52,401 nt of DNA from the NCBI GenBank assembly GCA_002863085.1, contig PKDT01000056.1:1-52401 (forward strand), in the 5' to 3' direction. This DNA comes from Flavobacteriales bacterium (GTDB lineage: Bacteria; Bacteroidota; Bacteroidia; Flavobacteriales; TMED113). A model generated the notes under the pieces. It saw only the letters and a list, made by a program, of their open reading frames with translations. It was not told the DNA's origin and ran no database searches. Made by a program: the position numbers and the translations under genes. This document shows, piece after piece, positions 42,690-51,243 of the stretch (position 1 is its first letter; every line of letters begins with the position of its first letter).

Positions 42690-43736
42690 ATGAAAAAAAT
42701 TTTAATCTGCTTTCTAATACCTTTGTTTATTTTTTCTCAACAACAAATTACTGAAACCATGACTTTTGATGGCATTGAGCGGGAATATATCATATATGTT
42801 CCTGAGATTTATCAAGATGGAGACGAAGTCCCTGTGTTATTTAGTTTTCATGGCGGAGGTGGATACGCCTCTGATTTTATTCAAGTCAATGATATGAGAC
42901 CCCTTGCAGATACTGCAAACTTCATTGCCGTTTATCCTCAGGGCGCTATAGATCCTGAAGGGGGCACCACTTCGTGGATACATAAAGCTCCAACAGATCA
43001 CGATGACATTTTTTTTATTGAGGCAATTATTAACGAGCTAAGTACAGAGTACGATATTGACCAAGAACGCATATATGCATGTGGCTATTCTGAGGGGGCT
43101 ATTATTTCCTACGAATTAGGATGTAGACTGAATAGTAGAATTGCAGCTTTTGCTGCTGTTTCGGGAAGTATGCTAGATGACTACTACAGAGATGATATTT
43201 ATGGATGGGGTACATGCTCACCTGTTCACCCGACTGCTATGATGCTCATACCCGGAACTGTTGATCAAAACCCTCACTCAACTTATGAGGGTTTATCTTA
43301 TGGCGATATGCCCCTTTACATGTCTGCTGACGATATTACAACTTTTTGGTCTAGCTATAATAATACTGATGTAGCTCCTGTTATAACAAATGTTGAGGAC
43401 GTTTCACCTAACGATGGCAGTACAGTAGAAAGAAAGGTGTGGCTGTATGGAGATAACTGCTCTTCTGTACAAGAGCTTAAGGTTATTGGTGGAGATCATG
43501 ACTGGCCTGGTGTTTTTGGTAATATGGACATAGATGCAACTAATGAGATTTGGAATTTCGTTTCTAGATTTAGTATTGATGGAAAATTAAACTGTAACAT
43601 TTCTGTCAACGATTTTAGTTTTGACAAAAAGCTAGTTCAAGTATATAATGTAATTGGCAAAAACTCCTCTAATTCAAAGATATTTCTAGAAATTTATGAT
43701 GATGGTTCTGTGGAAAAAAAAATCAGACTAAAATAA
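42690..43736 (+). CDS. Secreted CE1-type esterase / PHB depolymerase-like
   Basis: A 348-residue secreted alpha/beta hydrolase. The signal peptide ends at IFSQQ; HGGGG forms the oxyanion loop, CGYSEG holds the nucleophile serine, and the acid and base lie in IPGTVDQNPHS and GGDHDWPG. This fits the feruloyl/acetyl esterase-poly(3-hydroxybutyrate) depolymerase group that acts on plant or algal polysaccharide esters and polyesters. The last 38 residues (from LVQVYNVIGKN to IYDDGSVEKKIRL) form the short sorting-tail type also found on the LRR and CotH proteins. TATCTTTG at 42612-42619 may be its -7 box. Confidence 0.88.
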   Translation: MKKILICFLIPLFIFSQQQITETMTFDGIEREYIIYVPEIYQDGDEVPVLFSFHGGGGYASDFIQVNDMRPLADTANFIAVYPQGAIDPEGGTTSWIHKAPTDHDDIFFIEAIINELSTEYDIDQERIYACGYSEGAIISYELGCRLNSRIAAFAAVSGSMLDDYYRDDIYGWGTCSPVHPTAMMLIPGTVDQNPHSTYEGLSYGDMPLYMSADDITTFWSSYNNTDVAPVITNVEDVSPNDGSTVERKVWLYGDNCSSVQELKVIGGDHDWPGVFGNMDIDATNEIWNFVSRFSIDGKLNCNISVNDFSFDKKLVQVYNVIGKNSSNSKIFLEIYDDGSVEKKIRLK

Positions 43737-43738
43737 AA

Positions 43739-43774
43739 GGGAGCAAAATATAAATTTATTCAGCTCCCCAATTT
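43739..43774. terminator. Terminator between convergent genes
   Basis: GGGAGC at 43739-43744 pairs with GCTCCC at 43763-43768 around an A-T loop that can itself pair partly. A-rich sequence precedes and T-rich sequence follows, so both converging genes (esterase and outer-membrane protein) could stop here. Confidence 0.7.
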
Positions 43775-43796
43775 TATAAATTAACAGTCTTTTATA

Positions 43797-44387
43797 CTAA
43801 AAACCATATCCAAGTGTGACTTGAATATTTGGAAGTGCATTAGAAAAATAAAAGCTCTCTGCTATTGCATCATTATGTTCCCCAGGACCAACTATTGTAG
43901 GACCAGACGTGTAGAGCATTCCCAAATCAAGTGAATAATTAAATCCTTTTGTAGGGCCTGATCCAAAAGTCCAGCCAACATAACCAACAGGGTTTTCTTT
44001 GTAGTGTGCAGTATAAACATCCATGTGGTTGTCATGTGAAACTTCAATGGTATTTTCAATAAACCCAACACCAAATCCTGTTACAAATGCGGCCCATTGC
44101 GCATTTTCAAATGGTCTGTGGTGTACAAATATACCCATCCATCCACTGCTTGATTTTAACACAAAATCATCATCAATTTCAAGATCACTAGCAAAATCGC
44201 TTAAATCACTCTCGATTAATCCACCAACTGCTACATTAATTGAGGTTTTTTGAGACTTGTGGTATGTGTAATTTAATGAGCCTCCAAAGGGACTTAAGCC
44301 AAGACCAATTGTATATTCAGGCATTTCCTGTGAAAACGAGATTGATGAAATAAATCCTATTAAAATTGTAAAAAATAACTTTCTCAT
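43797..44387 (-). CDS. Predicted outer-membrane beta-barrel protein
   Basis: A 196-residue protein with signal peptide ending SFSQE. Alternating aromatic/polar strands and a terminal strand QVTLGYGF, ending in phenylalanine, suggest an eight-strand outer-membrane barrel. No specific family recognised. Confidence 0.7.
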   Translation of the reverse strand: MRKLFFTILIGFISSISFSQEMPEYTIGLGLSPFGGSLNYTYHKSQKTSINVAVGGLIESDLSDFASDLEIDDDFVLKSSSGWMGIFVHHRPFENAQWAAFVTGFGVGFIENTIEVSHDNHMDVYTAHYKENPVGYVGWTFGSGPTKGFNYSLDLGMLYTSGPTIVGPGEHNDAIAESFYFSNALPNIQVTLGYGF

Positions 44388-44511
44388 AGTTTAATAATTT
44401 AAATAATTAGACGACAAATATATCTTATTTATATGATATAGAGTTGCTCAAAAAATTTTGATTCCAAGATGTTATCAACACTCTTATGTGAGTACTGTAA
44501 GTTTACAGTTT

Positions 44512-45384
44512 TTAATTTTTAAATAATTCCTTTCTTTCACATGCATTGTAAATTAATTGTATTAATAAACCAAACAACAAGGCTGAGATAATTAAAACTA
44601 CATTTGAAAGTCCATCTGTTAGAAATGAAAAGCGAATTAAAATAGTTGAAATAATAAATCCTGAATTCCTTAAAATTCTATGGAACAGATCAGAATTAAA
44701 AAAAGAAAACAAAAGAAGTAAAACATCAACTAAAACTAAAACCTGAAATAATTCATCAAAGAAAATATTATTGATAGCATTGATATCTAATACAATACTT
44801 TTGGTTTGAATATATTCGTACAACCACTGATAAAACTGAAAAGATGCCAAGAAAAAAAGTATTGGAATCATTAAGGCTGCTATCCACTTTTTTATTCTTA
44901 TAAACTGTGACAGTTTTGCTTTATCAACTTTGTGATAGCTCTTTAATGTATTTTTTCTAAATAAAAATATGAGAAAAAATAAAATTACTGCTGCACCCAG
45001 GTCTATGAATATTTGCAAATTAATTTGATTGGTAAATAAACTCTCCTCGATTTGAATATTGGAGATGTCTTTAAATATTCGTCTTATTACAATTAAAGTG
45101 ATAATTTCATATTGTTTAGAAATATAGGTTGTAATTGACCTAGGGAGATAATAAATTAAAAGATAAATCTCGTATATGAGAATAAATGAAAAAGGTGTAT
45201 ATATAGCAGTAATAGGGTTGGTAAAAAGTTGATATGGGTCACTTAGATCTAGTAACCTTGACTTATTTAAATAGATAATAGCAAGGTGAATAATGAAAGA
45301 AAAAAGAGCAATAAAAAGTAAAACTTTTTCGATATGTTTTTTTGACTTTTCCCCTAAAAAAAAATTAAATACATTATTTTCCAT
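44512..45384 (-). CDS. Unknown polytopic membrane protein
   Basis: 290 residues from ATG 45382-45384, choosing MENNVFNFFLGEKSKKH as the N-terminus; an upstream in-frame start at 45495 would translate A-T repeats and is unlikely. About six to seven hydrophobic helices with a long cytoplasmic loop between the third and fourth. No family recognised. It diverges from a plus-strand membrane-protein gene. Confidence 0.65.
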   Translation of the reverse strand: MENNVFNFFLGEKSKKHIEKVLLFIALFSFIIHLAIIYLNKSRLLDLSDPYQLFTNPITAIYTPFSFILIYEIYLLIYYLPRSITTYISKQYEIITLIVIRRIFKDISNIQIEESLFTNQINLQIFIDLGAAVILFFLIFLFRKNTLKSYHKVDKAKLSQFIRIKKWIAALMIPILFFLASFQFYQWLYEYIQTKSIVLDINAINNIFFDELFQVLVLVDVLLLLFSFFNSDLFHRILRNSGFIISTILIRFSFLTDGLSNVVLIISALLFGLLIQLIYNACERKELFKN

Positions 45385-45435
45385 TAAGTTTTCTTTTAAA
45401 TTAGAAGTCAAAAATACTAAATGTAAAAGCTTATA

Positions 45436-45484
45436 TTTGTAAAACATAAAAAAAAATAATTTGTAAAACATAAAAAAAAAATAA
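45436..45484. repeat. Two-copy 24/25-base tandem repeat
   Basis: The unit reads TTTGTAAAACATA followed by a run of A and TAA, at 45436-45459 and again at 45460-45484. It directly abuts the ATG at 45486. A TATATTTG box at 45432-45439 overlaps the first copy. It may be a duplicated promoter or leader element, or simple slippage. Confidence 0.7.
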
Positions 45485-45485
45485 C

Positions 45486-45902
45486 ATGAACCCACTGATA
45501 TTTGTTGTAATTGGACTATGTCTTTTGTCTGTAATTGGTTTAGTCAAAAAAAATCGAGAAATTTTTCTAACAGGATATTTTATTTATGGACTTCTTGTAT
45601 TTGGTGTTGAGATTAATCAATTTATAAACGAAAACAATGAAACAAGCTTGTTTGTAGCATTCCTTTGGCTAATCCAATCCATTCTTGCCGTTCCTGTCAA
45701 AGCCAAGTATGATAGCTTAACAGTAATGAAGGATCGAATTAAAATTTGCCTCTCTTTCTCAGTAATCAATCTAACTGGAGTAATACTTCCTGATATCTCT
45801 CCAATGCCGGGTGTGACGTGTTATATTCACTCTGTTATGGCTATACTTCCACTCGTTGTAATATTTCTACTCTCATCAGGAAAAATTAAAATGGAAAAAT
45901 AA
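45486..45902 (+). CDS. Unknown membrane protein upstream of cupredoxin
   Basis: A 138-residue protein with about four transmembrane helices; the loop DISPMPGVTCYIHSV carries a cysteine and a histidine. No family recognised. Its stop overlaps the cupredoxin start by one base (TAATG), so the two are translated together. Confidence 0.7.
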   Translation: MNPLIFVVIGLCLLSVIGLVKKNREIFLTGYFIYGLLVFGVEINQFINENNETSLFVAFLWLIQSILAVPVKAKYDSLTVMKDRIKICLSFSVINLTGVILPDISPMPGVTCYIHSVMAILPLVVIFLLSSGKIKMEK

Positions 45903-46291
45903 TGACACGATTTTTTATTATAGCTTTTTTGATTGGAATCCTAAGTTCGTGCGAAAATGAAAATGAAGATAACAATAATGTCAACGCTGACTACACCGTT
46001 TTTGCTGGAAACTATTACTATGATCCCCAAAATTTAACTATTAATGTTGGTCAAACTGTAAGGTGGATTAACGATGGGGGACACCACGATATAAATGGTG
46101 AAATCAACTCACTAAATAATGAACCTTTTGATAACCCTGAGGTTTTTAACTCTGATGCTATCTCAGAGGTGGGTGCAGTTATATTTTCATATACATTTCA
46201 AACACCTGGAGTTTATCATTACGATTGCTCTGTCGGAGGACACGCATCAAATGGAATGATAGGAACAGTAACAGTAAATACAATTGAATAA
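45902..46291 (+). CDS. Cupredoxin lipoprotein (type 1 copper)
   Basis: A 129-residue lipoprotein (LSSC lipobox, cysteine 17). The plastocyanin fold carries H61 or H62, C109, H114 and M119; the C-x4-H-x4-M order is the classic type 1 copper site. YYYDPQNLTINVGQTVRWIN and GVYHYDCSVGGHASNGM are textbook segments. An electron carrier or copper-binding protein at the membrane surface, flanked by a membrane protein and a P19-like protein. Confidence 0.92.
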   Translation: MTRFFIIAFLIGILSSCENENEDNNNVNADYTVFAGNYYYDPQNLTINVGQTVRWINDGGHHDINGEINSLNNEPFDNPEVFNSDAISEVGAVIFSYTFQTPGVYHYDCSVGGHASNGMIGTVTVNTIE

Positions 46292-46301
46292 TTACTATAA
46301 T

Positions 46302-46841
46302 ATGAAGTGGAAAATAATTATTATTTTATTTTTAATTAACCTTGTTTCTAATTCCCAAGAACTAATAATTGGCGAAGAAAGAGTTGAACCTGGTGTTATT
46401 TTTATTTTTGAGGGTGCTATAAAAGATCATATAACACCTACAAAAATGCACCTTTCAGAAAATGAAACAAACGTTCACATAGAAGCTAGGGTAAATTGGG
46501 ACTCTAAAGATCTTCCAAAGGGTGCTGTTGAAAATGGATTTATTCCTTATCTATATATTAACGCTAAATTAACCAATGAAAGAACTGGAATAAGTACATT
46601 TATAGACCTTTTGCCACATATAAACTTAATTGATAATTTCCACTATGCAAGAAATATAGTGCTTCCTGGAGCAATCAATGATAATTACTCTGTTAAATTT
46701 AATATAATCCCCCCTACTCACATGGATCTTGCACTTCATAAGGATTGGTCTTTAAAATATGGAGAAAGCTTAATAAATGAAACCAGCTTTTCTTACACTA
46801 ATGTTAATTTCGAAGAAATTGCAAAAGCAAAAAGAAAATAA
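46302..46841 (+). CDS. P19/Tp34-like periplasmic iron/copper-binding protein
   Basis: 179 residues from ATG 46302, with signal peptide ending near SNSQ. The mature part matches the Tp34/P19 family: KMHLSENETNVHIEARVNW, PYLYINAKLTNERTG, FIDLLPHINLIDNFHYARNIVLPG and LALHKDW. In Campylobacter P19 the equivalent histidines, glutamate and methionine bind copper and iron for high-affinity Fe uptake. The pairing with a cupredoxin suggests the same Cu-assisted iron route. An earlier in-frame TTG at 46284 overlaps the cupredoxin gene and is less likely. Confidence 0.85.
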   Translation: MKWKIIIILFLINLVSNSQELIIGEERVEPGVIFIFEGAIKDHITPTKMHLSENETNVHIEARVNWDSKDLPKGAVENGFIPYLYINAKLTNERTGISTFIDLLPHINLIDNFHYARNIVLPGAINDNYSVKFNIIPPTHMDLALHKDWSLKYGESLINETSFSYTNVNFEEIAKAKRK

Positions 46842-46864
46842 ATTAATAATTGTAATATTTAGTT

Positions 46865-47254
46865 ATGCTTGAAATGTTATCAATAATAATAACAAGCGGG
46901 GTTATAAGTATTATTTTGTTCCAATCCCTTGTAATTGCACCAGATATAAATAGAGTACTAAGTAAGGAAATTGCAAGTAAGTTTTTAAGACATATTTGGC
47001 CAAAATTCTTTATTGTTATGTTTGTTTTGTGCTTAATTAATTCTGTACTAATGTATTTTAGCTTACTAATTTTTTCTAAAGAAATTTTCATAAGCTTACT
47101 AAATTGTGGGTTAATGTTGTTCTGTTTTTTAATAACACCAACAATAAATAGGGCTAAAGATCAGTCAAACGACAGGTTGTGGCGCTATCTACACATATTG
47201 ACAATTTTAATAACACTTGTAGTTCTAATATTTAATGTTTATTTAATTCTATGA
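46865..47254 (+). CDS. DUF4149/TMEM205-like membrane protein
   Basis: A 129-residue four-helix protein. FQSLVIAPDINRVLSKEIASKFLRHIWPKFF and the later TPTINRAKDQSND match the DUF4149 group. Human TMEM205 is linked to metal-drug export, so a metal-related role with the neighbouring cupredoxin and P19 is conceivable but unproved. It follows the P19 gene by 23 bases. Confidence 0.7.
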   Translation: MLEMLSIIITSGVISIILFQSLVIAPDINRVLSKEIASKFLRHIWPKFFIVMFVLCLINSVLMYFSLLIFSKEIFISLLNCGLMLFCFLITPTINRAKDQSNDRLWRYLHILTILITLVVLIFNVYLIL

Positions 47255-47370
47255 AAAAGAATTATGTATTTTTTTACTTTTCTGTAAATTATTATACGCA
47301 AAAGATTTGTCATATTTTGGCAAATTTAAGTTCATGCAATATAGTAAGGGTTGTAGCTAATTGATAAATA

Positions 47371-48819
47371 ATGAAACTGTTGTATTTTATTTGCTTGTCC
47401 CCTATTTTAATTTTAAGTCAAGAAATTGAGTCGAACCTACCGATAGTCTTCATCAATACTGGGGGACAAACTATTTTAGATAATCCTAGAATCATTTGTC
47501 AAATGGGTATCATAAATAATAAAGATGGGACAAACAACTCAAACGATAATTTTAATGATTACAATGGTCAAATCAGCATAGAAATGAGAGGAAGCTCTTC
47601 ACAACAAATATTTCCAAAAAAATCTTACAGTTTAGAAACACAAACCAGTACTGGCGAAAATAATAATATTTCTATACTGGGTCTGCCCGATGAAAATGAC
47701 TGGGTACTTTATGCCCCATACTCTGACAAAACTTTACTAAGAAATTCTCTGAGTTATGAGATTTCTAGAAAAATGGGTTATTATGCTCCAAGAACTAAAT
47801 ATTGTGAGGTTTTTATCAACTCGGAGTATATGGGAATTTATTTACTGACTGAAAAAATCAAACAAGATACAAATCGTGTTAACATTCCTGAGTTCAATAA
47901 AACCATTGACAGCGGTGGTTATATTATTAAGATTGATAAACTGACTGAAGCTGAACCAAATTCATCTTGGTGTTCAAATTTTAAGACTTTTAATGGTGAT
48001 AATGTTTGCTTTCAATATCACTATCCAAAGGCTGACGAAATTACCGAGGAGCAAAAAACATATATAGAAATCTATATAAATAGTTTAGAACAAGATATTC
48101 ATGATTTGTCATATAACATATTAGAAATTGAAGAAATAGAAAATATTAATATTCAGTCATTTATTGACTACATTATTATTAGTGAGCTGAGTAAGGACGT
48201 AGATGCTTACCGTTTAAGTCTTTTTTTTAACAAACAAAGCTTGAGTTTAGGTGGTGAATTTTCTGTTGGACCTGTATGGGACTATAATCTATCTTTTGGA
48301 AATGTTGATTTTTGCAGGTCATCAAATATTAATGGTTGGGTTATCAATGAGGAAACACCTTGTAGAACTTCTATCCCTGATTTTTGGCTTAAATTAATTC
48401 AGAACGATTCTTTCAGAAGGAAACTAACAGAGCGATGGTTTGAGCTCAGAACTAATGTTTTAGACCTTGGAAAAATCTATAACCACATAGATAGTATTAG
48501 TAATCTTTTAGATGCGGCTAAGGACAGAAACTTTGAAAAATGGGATAATTTGGGTGAGTGGATTTGGCCAAACTACCAACTTGGAGTCACCTACCAAGAT
48601 GAAATCGAATTCATTAAATTTTGGATTTACCAAAGAATAAACTGGATTGATAATAACATAAATGAATTGAGATTGATTGTTTCAGATTGTTCGTCAAATG
48701 AAAAAAAACTTATATATAATTCAAACAACTTAGGACAAAAGATAAATGACCGTTCAAGTGGCATAAATTTTCTAATTTATGATAATGGATGCGTTGAAAA
48801 AAAGGTTTATTTCTACTAG
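47371..48819 (+). CDS. Secreted CotH-kinase family protein with short sorting tail
   Basis: A 482-residue protein with signal peptide ending ILSQ. It shows CotH features: MRGSSSQQIFPKKSYSLET, NDWVLYAPYSDKTLLRN, YMGIYLLTEKIKQD and, at the active site, GPVWDYNLSFGN with the metal aspartate. CotH proteins are atypical protein kinases first known from spore coats, and secreted versions are common in Bacteroidetes. The last 42 residues (KKLIYNSNNLG ... IYDNGCVEKKVYF) match the tails of the LRR and esterase proteins. Confidence 0.9.
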   Translation: MKLLYFICLSPILILSQEIESNLPIVFINTGGQTILDNPRIICQMGIINNKDGTNNSNDNFNDYNGQISIEMRGSSSQQIFPKKSYSLETQTSTGENNNISILGLPDENDWVLYAPYSDKTLLRNSLSYEISRKMGYYAPRTKYCEVFINSEYMGIYLLTEKIKQDTNRVNIPEFNKTIDSGGYIIKIDKLTEAEPNSSWCSNFKTFNGDNVCFQYHYPKADEITEEQKTYIEIYINSLEQDIHDLSYNILEIEEIENINIQSFIDYIIISELSKDVDAYRLSLFFNKQSLSLGGEFSVGPVWDYNLSFGNVDFCRSSNINGWVINEETPCRTSIPDFWLKLIQNDSFRRKLTERWFELRTNVLDLGKIYNHIDSISNLLDAAKDRNFEKWDNLGEWIWPNYQLGVTYQDEIEFIKFWIYQRINWIDNNINELRLIVSDCSSNEKKLIYNSNNLGQKINDRSSGINFLIYDNGCVEKKVYFY

Positions 48820-48820
48820 A

Positions 48821-49525
48821 CTAGTTTCTTAGCCATGGCGCTTTCCAATTTTCACTCAAAGTTCGAGTTGTTTTAAGTATTAGGCCTGGATAATATTTAT
48901 TCTCCGCTGCATTTCTAATAGTCCACTCATTCTTTAGTATAAATGCAAGACTAAAGGTTTGTTTATTGTTTGGTTTGAGGCTTAATGAGTAACTGAATTG
49001 GGTGGGTTTTTCCAAATCTGGTAAACTGCCATTTTGTTCAGGGGAAACAAAGCCGCTAAAGGAATGAAGACTTGGCTTAAGAAGAGAACCCTTTTTGTAA
49101 AACAAGGTAAATATCCTTGTTTTTAAACTTATCTCATGGTATAAATTATTTGTAAGCTTTTGTATAAAGCTAATTTTGTAAAATACATACGATGATAAGA
49201 TGTTAGGAATTTTGGTTGTAAAATAAATGTCCAGTAATGGTTCAGAAACGGTTATTTTTTTTGAAAATGCATTACTTAAGTTAAAGTCAATTTTAGAACA
49301 AAGAGTTAGCTTGTCATTAAGTTTTTTGTCTCTTTTAAAGCTATAATTAAAAAATACACCTTCTCTACTAAAAACTTTTTGATCTAAAAATTTATTGCCA
49401 GTATATAATTTTGATCCGAAGGAAATATTATTAGAAATATTTTTTTCGATATTTGATATAATAAAGCTGTCTTCTTGCGAAAATAATAGACCTGAAATGA
49501 AAATAGTTAAGTAAATAATTCTCAT
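48821..49525 (-). CDS. Unknown exported, barrel-like protein
   Basis: A 234-residue protein with signal peptide ending LLFSQE. Many amphipathic strands and regular aromatic residues suggest an outer-membrane beta-barrel, although the last residues WLRN are not a typical barrel end. No family recognised. Its stop lies 1 base from the CotH stop on the other strand. Confidence 0.65.
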   Translation of the reverse strand: MRIIYLTIFISGLLFSQEDSFIISNIEKNISNNISFGSKLYTGNKFLDQKVFSREGVFFNYSFKRDKKLNDKLTLCSKIDFNLSNAFSKKITVSEPLLDIYFTTKIPNILSSYVFYKISFIQKLTNNLYHEISLKTRIFTLFYKKGSLLKPSLHSFSGFVSPEQNGSLPDLEKPTQFSYSLSLKPNNKQTFSLAFILKNEWTIRNAAENKYYPGLILKTTRTLSENWKAPWLRN

Positions 49526-49601
49526 AAATTAAAAGTACATATTGTAAATTATTTATTTAAACAATAATTAATTTATTGCTACAAAAACTTAAATTAGATA
49601 A

Positions 49602-50096
49602 ATGAAAGTATTTTATTTTTTTGCCTTTTTAATTTTGAGCTGCACAGAAAAAGAACCACTAGAGTGTTACGGAAAAAACTTTTTGCAAAGCAATTATATA
49701 AATAGCAATAGTGGCTTTGAAAATAATCAACGGACTCTTTTTACAACTTTTAAAACCTCAGACTTTGAAACTCCATTTGAAAAAAGTAACATGACATGCG
49801 GGGAGGTTTTAACAAATCACTTTTATTGTAATATTTGTACTAACAATCAACAGAATGAGCTCAAATCTTATAATAACCGTAGATATAAAATAAATATATG
49901 CAATGATGTAAATGAGTTTACAAATAATGTGCTAAGCCTAATAAAATCAATGACTCTTGGGGCGGAAGAATATGAATCATTTTTGACTTATTATAATAGT
50001 AGTTATACAATTGAGGAGCTAGAGCTTTTAAAAAAACAATTTAAAAAAAGTGATACATCACCCAAAATTCGTAATATCAAAATACAAACACATTAA
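49602..50096 (+). CDS. Unknown lipoprotein with cysteine pairs
   Basis: A 164-residue protein with a lipobox LILSC (cysteine 14). Five further cysteines include CGE and CNICTNN. The C-terminal half is helical and lysine-rich. No family recognised. It precedes a membrane-protein gene by 12 bases. Confidence 0.65.
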   Translation: MKVFYFFAFLILSCTEKEPLECYGKNFLQSNYINSNSGFENNQRTLFTTFKTSDFETPFEKSNMTCGEVLTNHFYCNICTNNQQNELKSYNNRRYKINICNDVNEFTNNVLSLIKSMTLGAEEYESFLTYYNSSYTIEELELLKKQFKKSDTSPKIRNIKIQTH

Positions 50097-50108
50097 AATT
50101 TAAGAAAA

Positions 50109-50579
50109 TTGGATACACTGAGTCATGCATTGTGGGGGCGAGGTCTTTTCGGGTACAAGGGGAAACCTTATTGGAGTCTTTTTTTTGGGGTCGTTCCTGA
50201 CCTATTTTCTTTTGGCATTTATTTTTTAATAAATATATTCAACAAAAGTAATTCTGAAGTAAGAGTTAGTATTGAAACAGAGCTGCCAAATTATATATAT
50301 AGTTTATACGATATAACGCACAGCCTAGTTATTGCGCTCATCTTTGTTTTAGTTGTATATTTTTTTATTAATAAGAAACTGGCCTTTGCCATGCTAGCAT
50401 GGCCTTTTCATATAGTTTTAGACTTTCCTTTTCACACAGCTGAGTTTTTTCCTACACCAATTCTTTGGCCTTTATATGACGTTCGATTTGACGGGGTGTC
50501 GTGGTCTAGCCCTTTAGTTTGGTTTTCAAATATTGGTGGTATTATTTTTCTTTATTTATATAGGTTTATAAAAAATTAA
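50109..50579 (+). CDS. DUF457/YdjM-like membrane metal-dependent hydrolase
   Basis: 156 residues; the start is TTG at 50109, giving the canonical DTLSHALWG N-terminus. The family signatures are present: MDTLSHALWG, FFGVVPDLFSFG, YDITHSLV and PFHIVLDFPFHTAEFF, with conserved histidines and aspartates that could bind a metal, across four hydrophobic helices. Its function in bacteria is unknown. Confidence 0.75.
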   Translation: MDTLSHALWGRGLFGYKGKPYWSLFFGVVPDLFSFGIYFLINIFNKSNSEVRVSIETELPNYIYSLYDITHSLVIALIFVLVVYFFINKKLAFAMLAWPFHIVLDFPFHTAEFFPTPILWPLYDVRFDGVSWSSPLVWFSNIGGIIFLYLYRFIKN

Positions 50580-50595
50580 AAGTCTAATTAGACTT
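50580..50595. other. Perfect 16-bp palindrome between convergent genes
   Basis: AAGTCTAATTAGACTT starts directly after the stop of the plus-strand gene and covers the stop of the minus-strand gene. It may form a weak hairpin terminator or a protein site; it lacks a G-C core. Confidence 0.5.
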
Positions 50596-51235
50596 GTAAA
50601 ATGTCTTTATTTGAAATAACAATATTCCCTAATTGATTTAATTTAGAAACATAAACCATGGTTTTTGCAACTTTGAAAGCACTAACTGGTTTATATTCAT
50701 CAGGCAATATAAAGGATATCATTGGCATAAATAATTGCGCAATTTTTTCAAAAAATCTAAATTCTTTTCTTCGACCTAATAAAAGTGATGGGCGAAGAGT
50801 TACAAAATTTTTAATTTCCAATTTTGATATTTCACTTTCAATCTCAGCCTTTAGTTTTAAATAAAAGTTTTGTGATTTCAAATTTGCGCCACTAGATGAA
50901 ACAAGTATTAATTTTCTAACAAGATTTTTTTTAGATGCTGATGCAATATTGTAATTTATTTGAAAATCTATATCTCTATATTTTTTTTTATCCCAATTAA
51001 CTTTTTTTTGAGTAGTGCCAATTAAACTGAAAACAACATCACAACCTTTGAGCAGCTTGGAAAGATTTTTAATGCTAAAATCATGAGTAATTACAATTTT
51101 AAATTTTTTATCTAAATTATCAATTTTCACTCTTGAAATGAGAAGTATGTCTTTAAAGCTTGGGTCCTCATTTAAGATTTTGATTAGTTGTCTACCCGTA
51201 AGGCCTGTTGATCCAAATACCACTACTTTTTTCAT
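50588..51235 (-). CDS. NAD(P)-binding Rossmann-fold (NAD(P)H-binding, HTATIP2-like) protein
   Basis: 215 residues from ATG 51233-51235, which gives MKKVVVFGSTGLTGRQLIK, the dinucleotide-binding GxxGxxG loop. The body matches atypical short-chain dehydrogenases such as HTATIP2: VVFSLIGTTQ, KLILVSSSGA and FVTLRPSLLLGRR. Substrate unknown. It lies 8 bases after the photolyase stop, and such Rossmann proteins are often found with photolyase genes in marine bacteria. Confidence 0.88.
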   Translation of the reverse strand: MKKVVVFGSTGLTGRQLIKILNEDPSFKDILLISRVKIDNLDKKFKIVITHDFSIKNLSKLLKGCDVVFSLIGTTQKKVNWDKKKYRDIDFQINYNIASASKKNLVRKLILVSSSGANLKSQNFYLKLKAEIESEISKLEIKNFVTLRPSLLLGRRKEFRFFEKIAQLFMPMISFILPDEYKPVSAFKVAKTMVYVSKLNQLGNIVISNKDILQV

Positions 51236-51243
51236 TGTAATAT

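Noticed and set aside
44494-44509. Hairpin ACTGTAAGTTTACAGT followed by T-rich sequence on the plus strand
   Set aside because: Neighbouring genes on both sides run on the minus strand, where no T-run follows the hairpin, so it is not a credible terminator for them.
45385-45495. N-terminal extension of the 44512-45384 membrane protein to 45495
   Set aside because: It would translate the A-T tandem repeat and overlap the divergent gene start; ATG 45384 gives a normal N-terminus.
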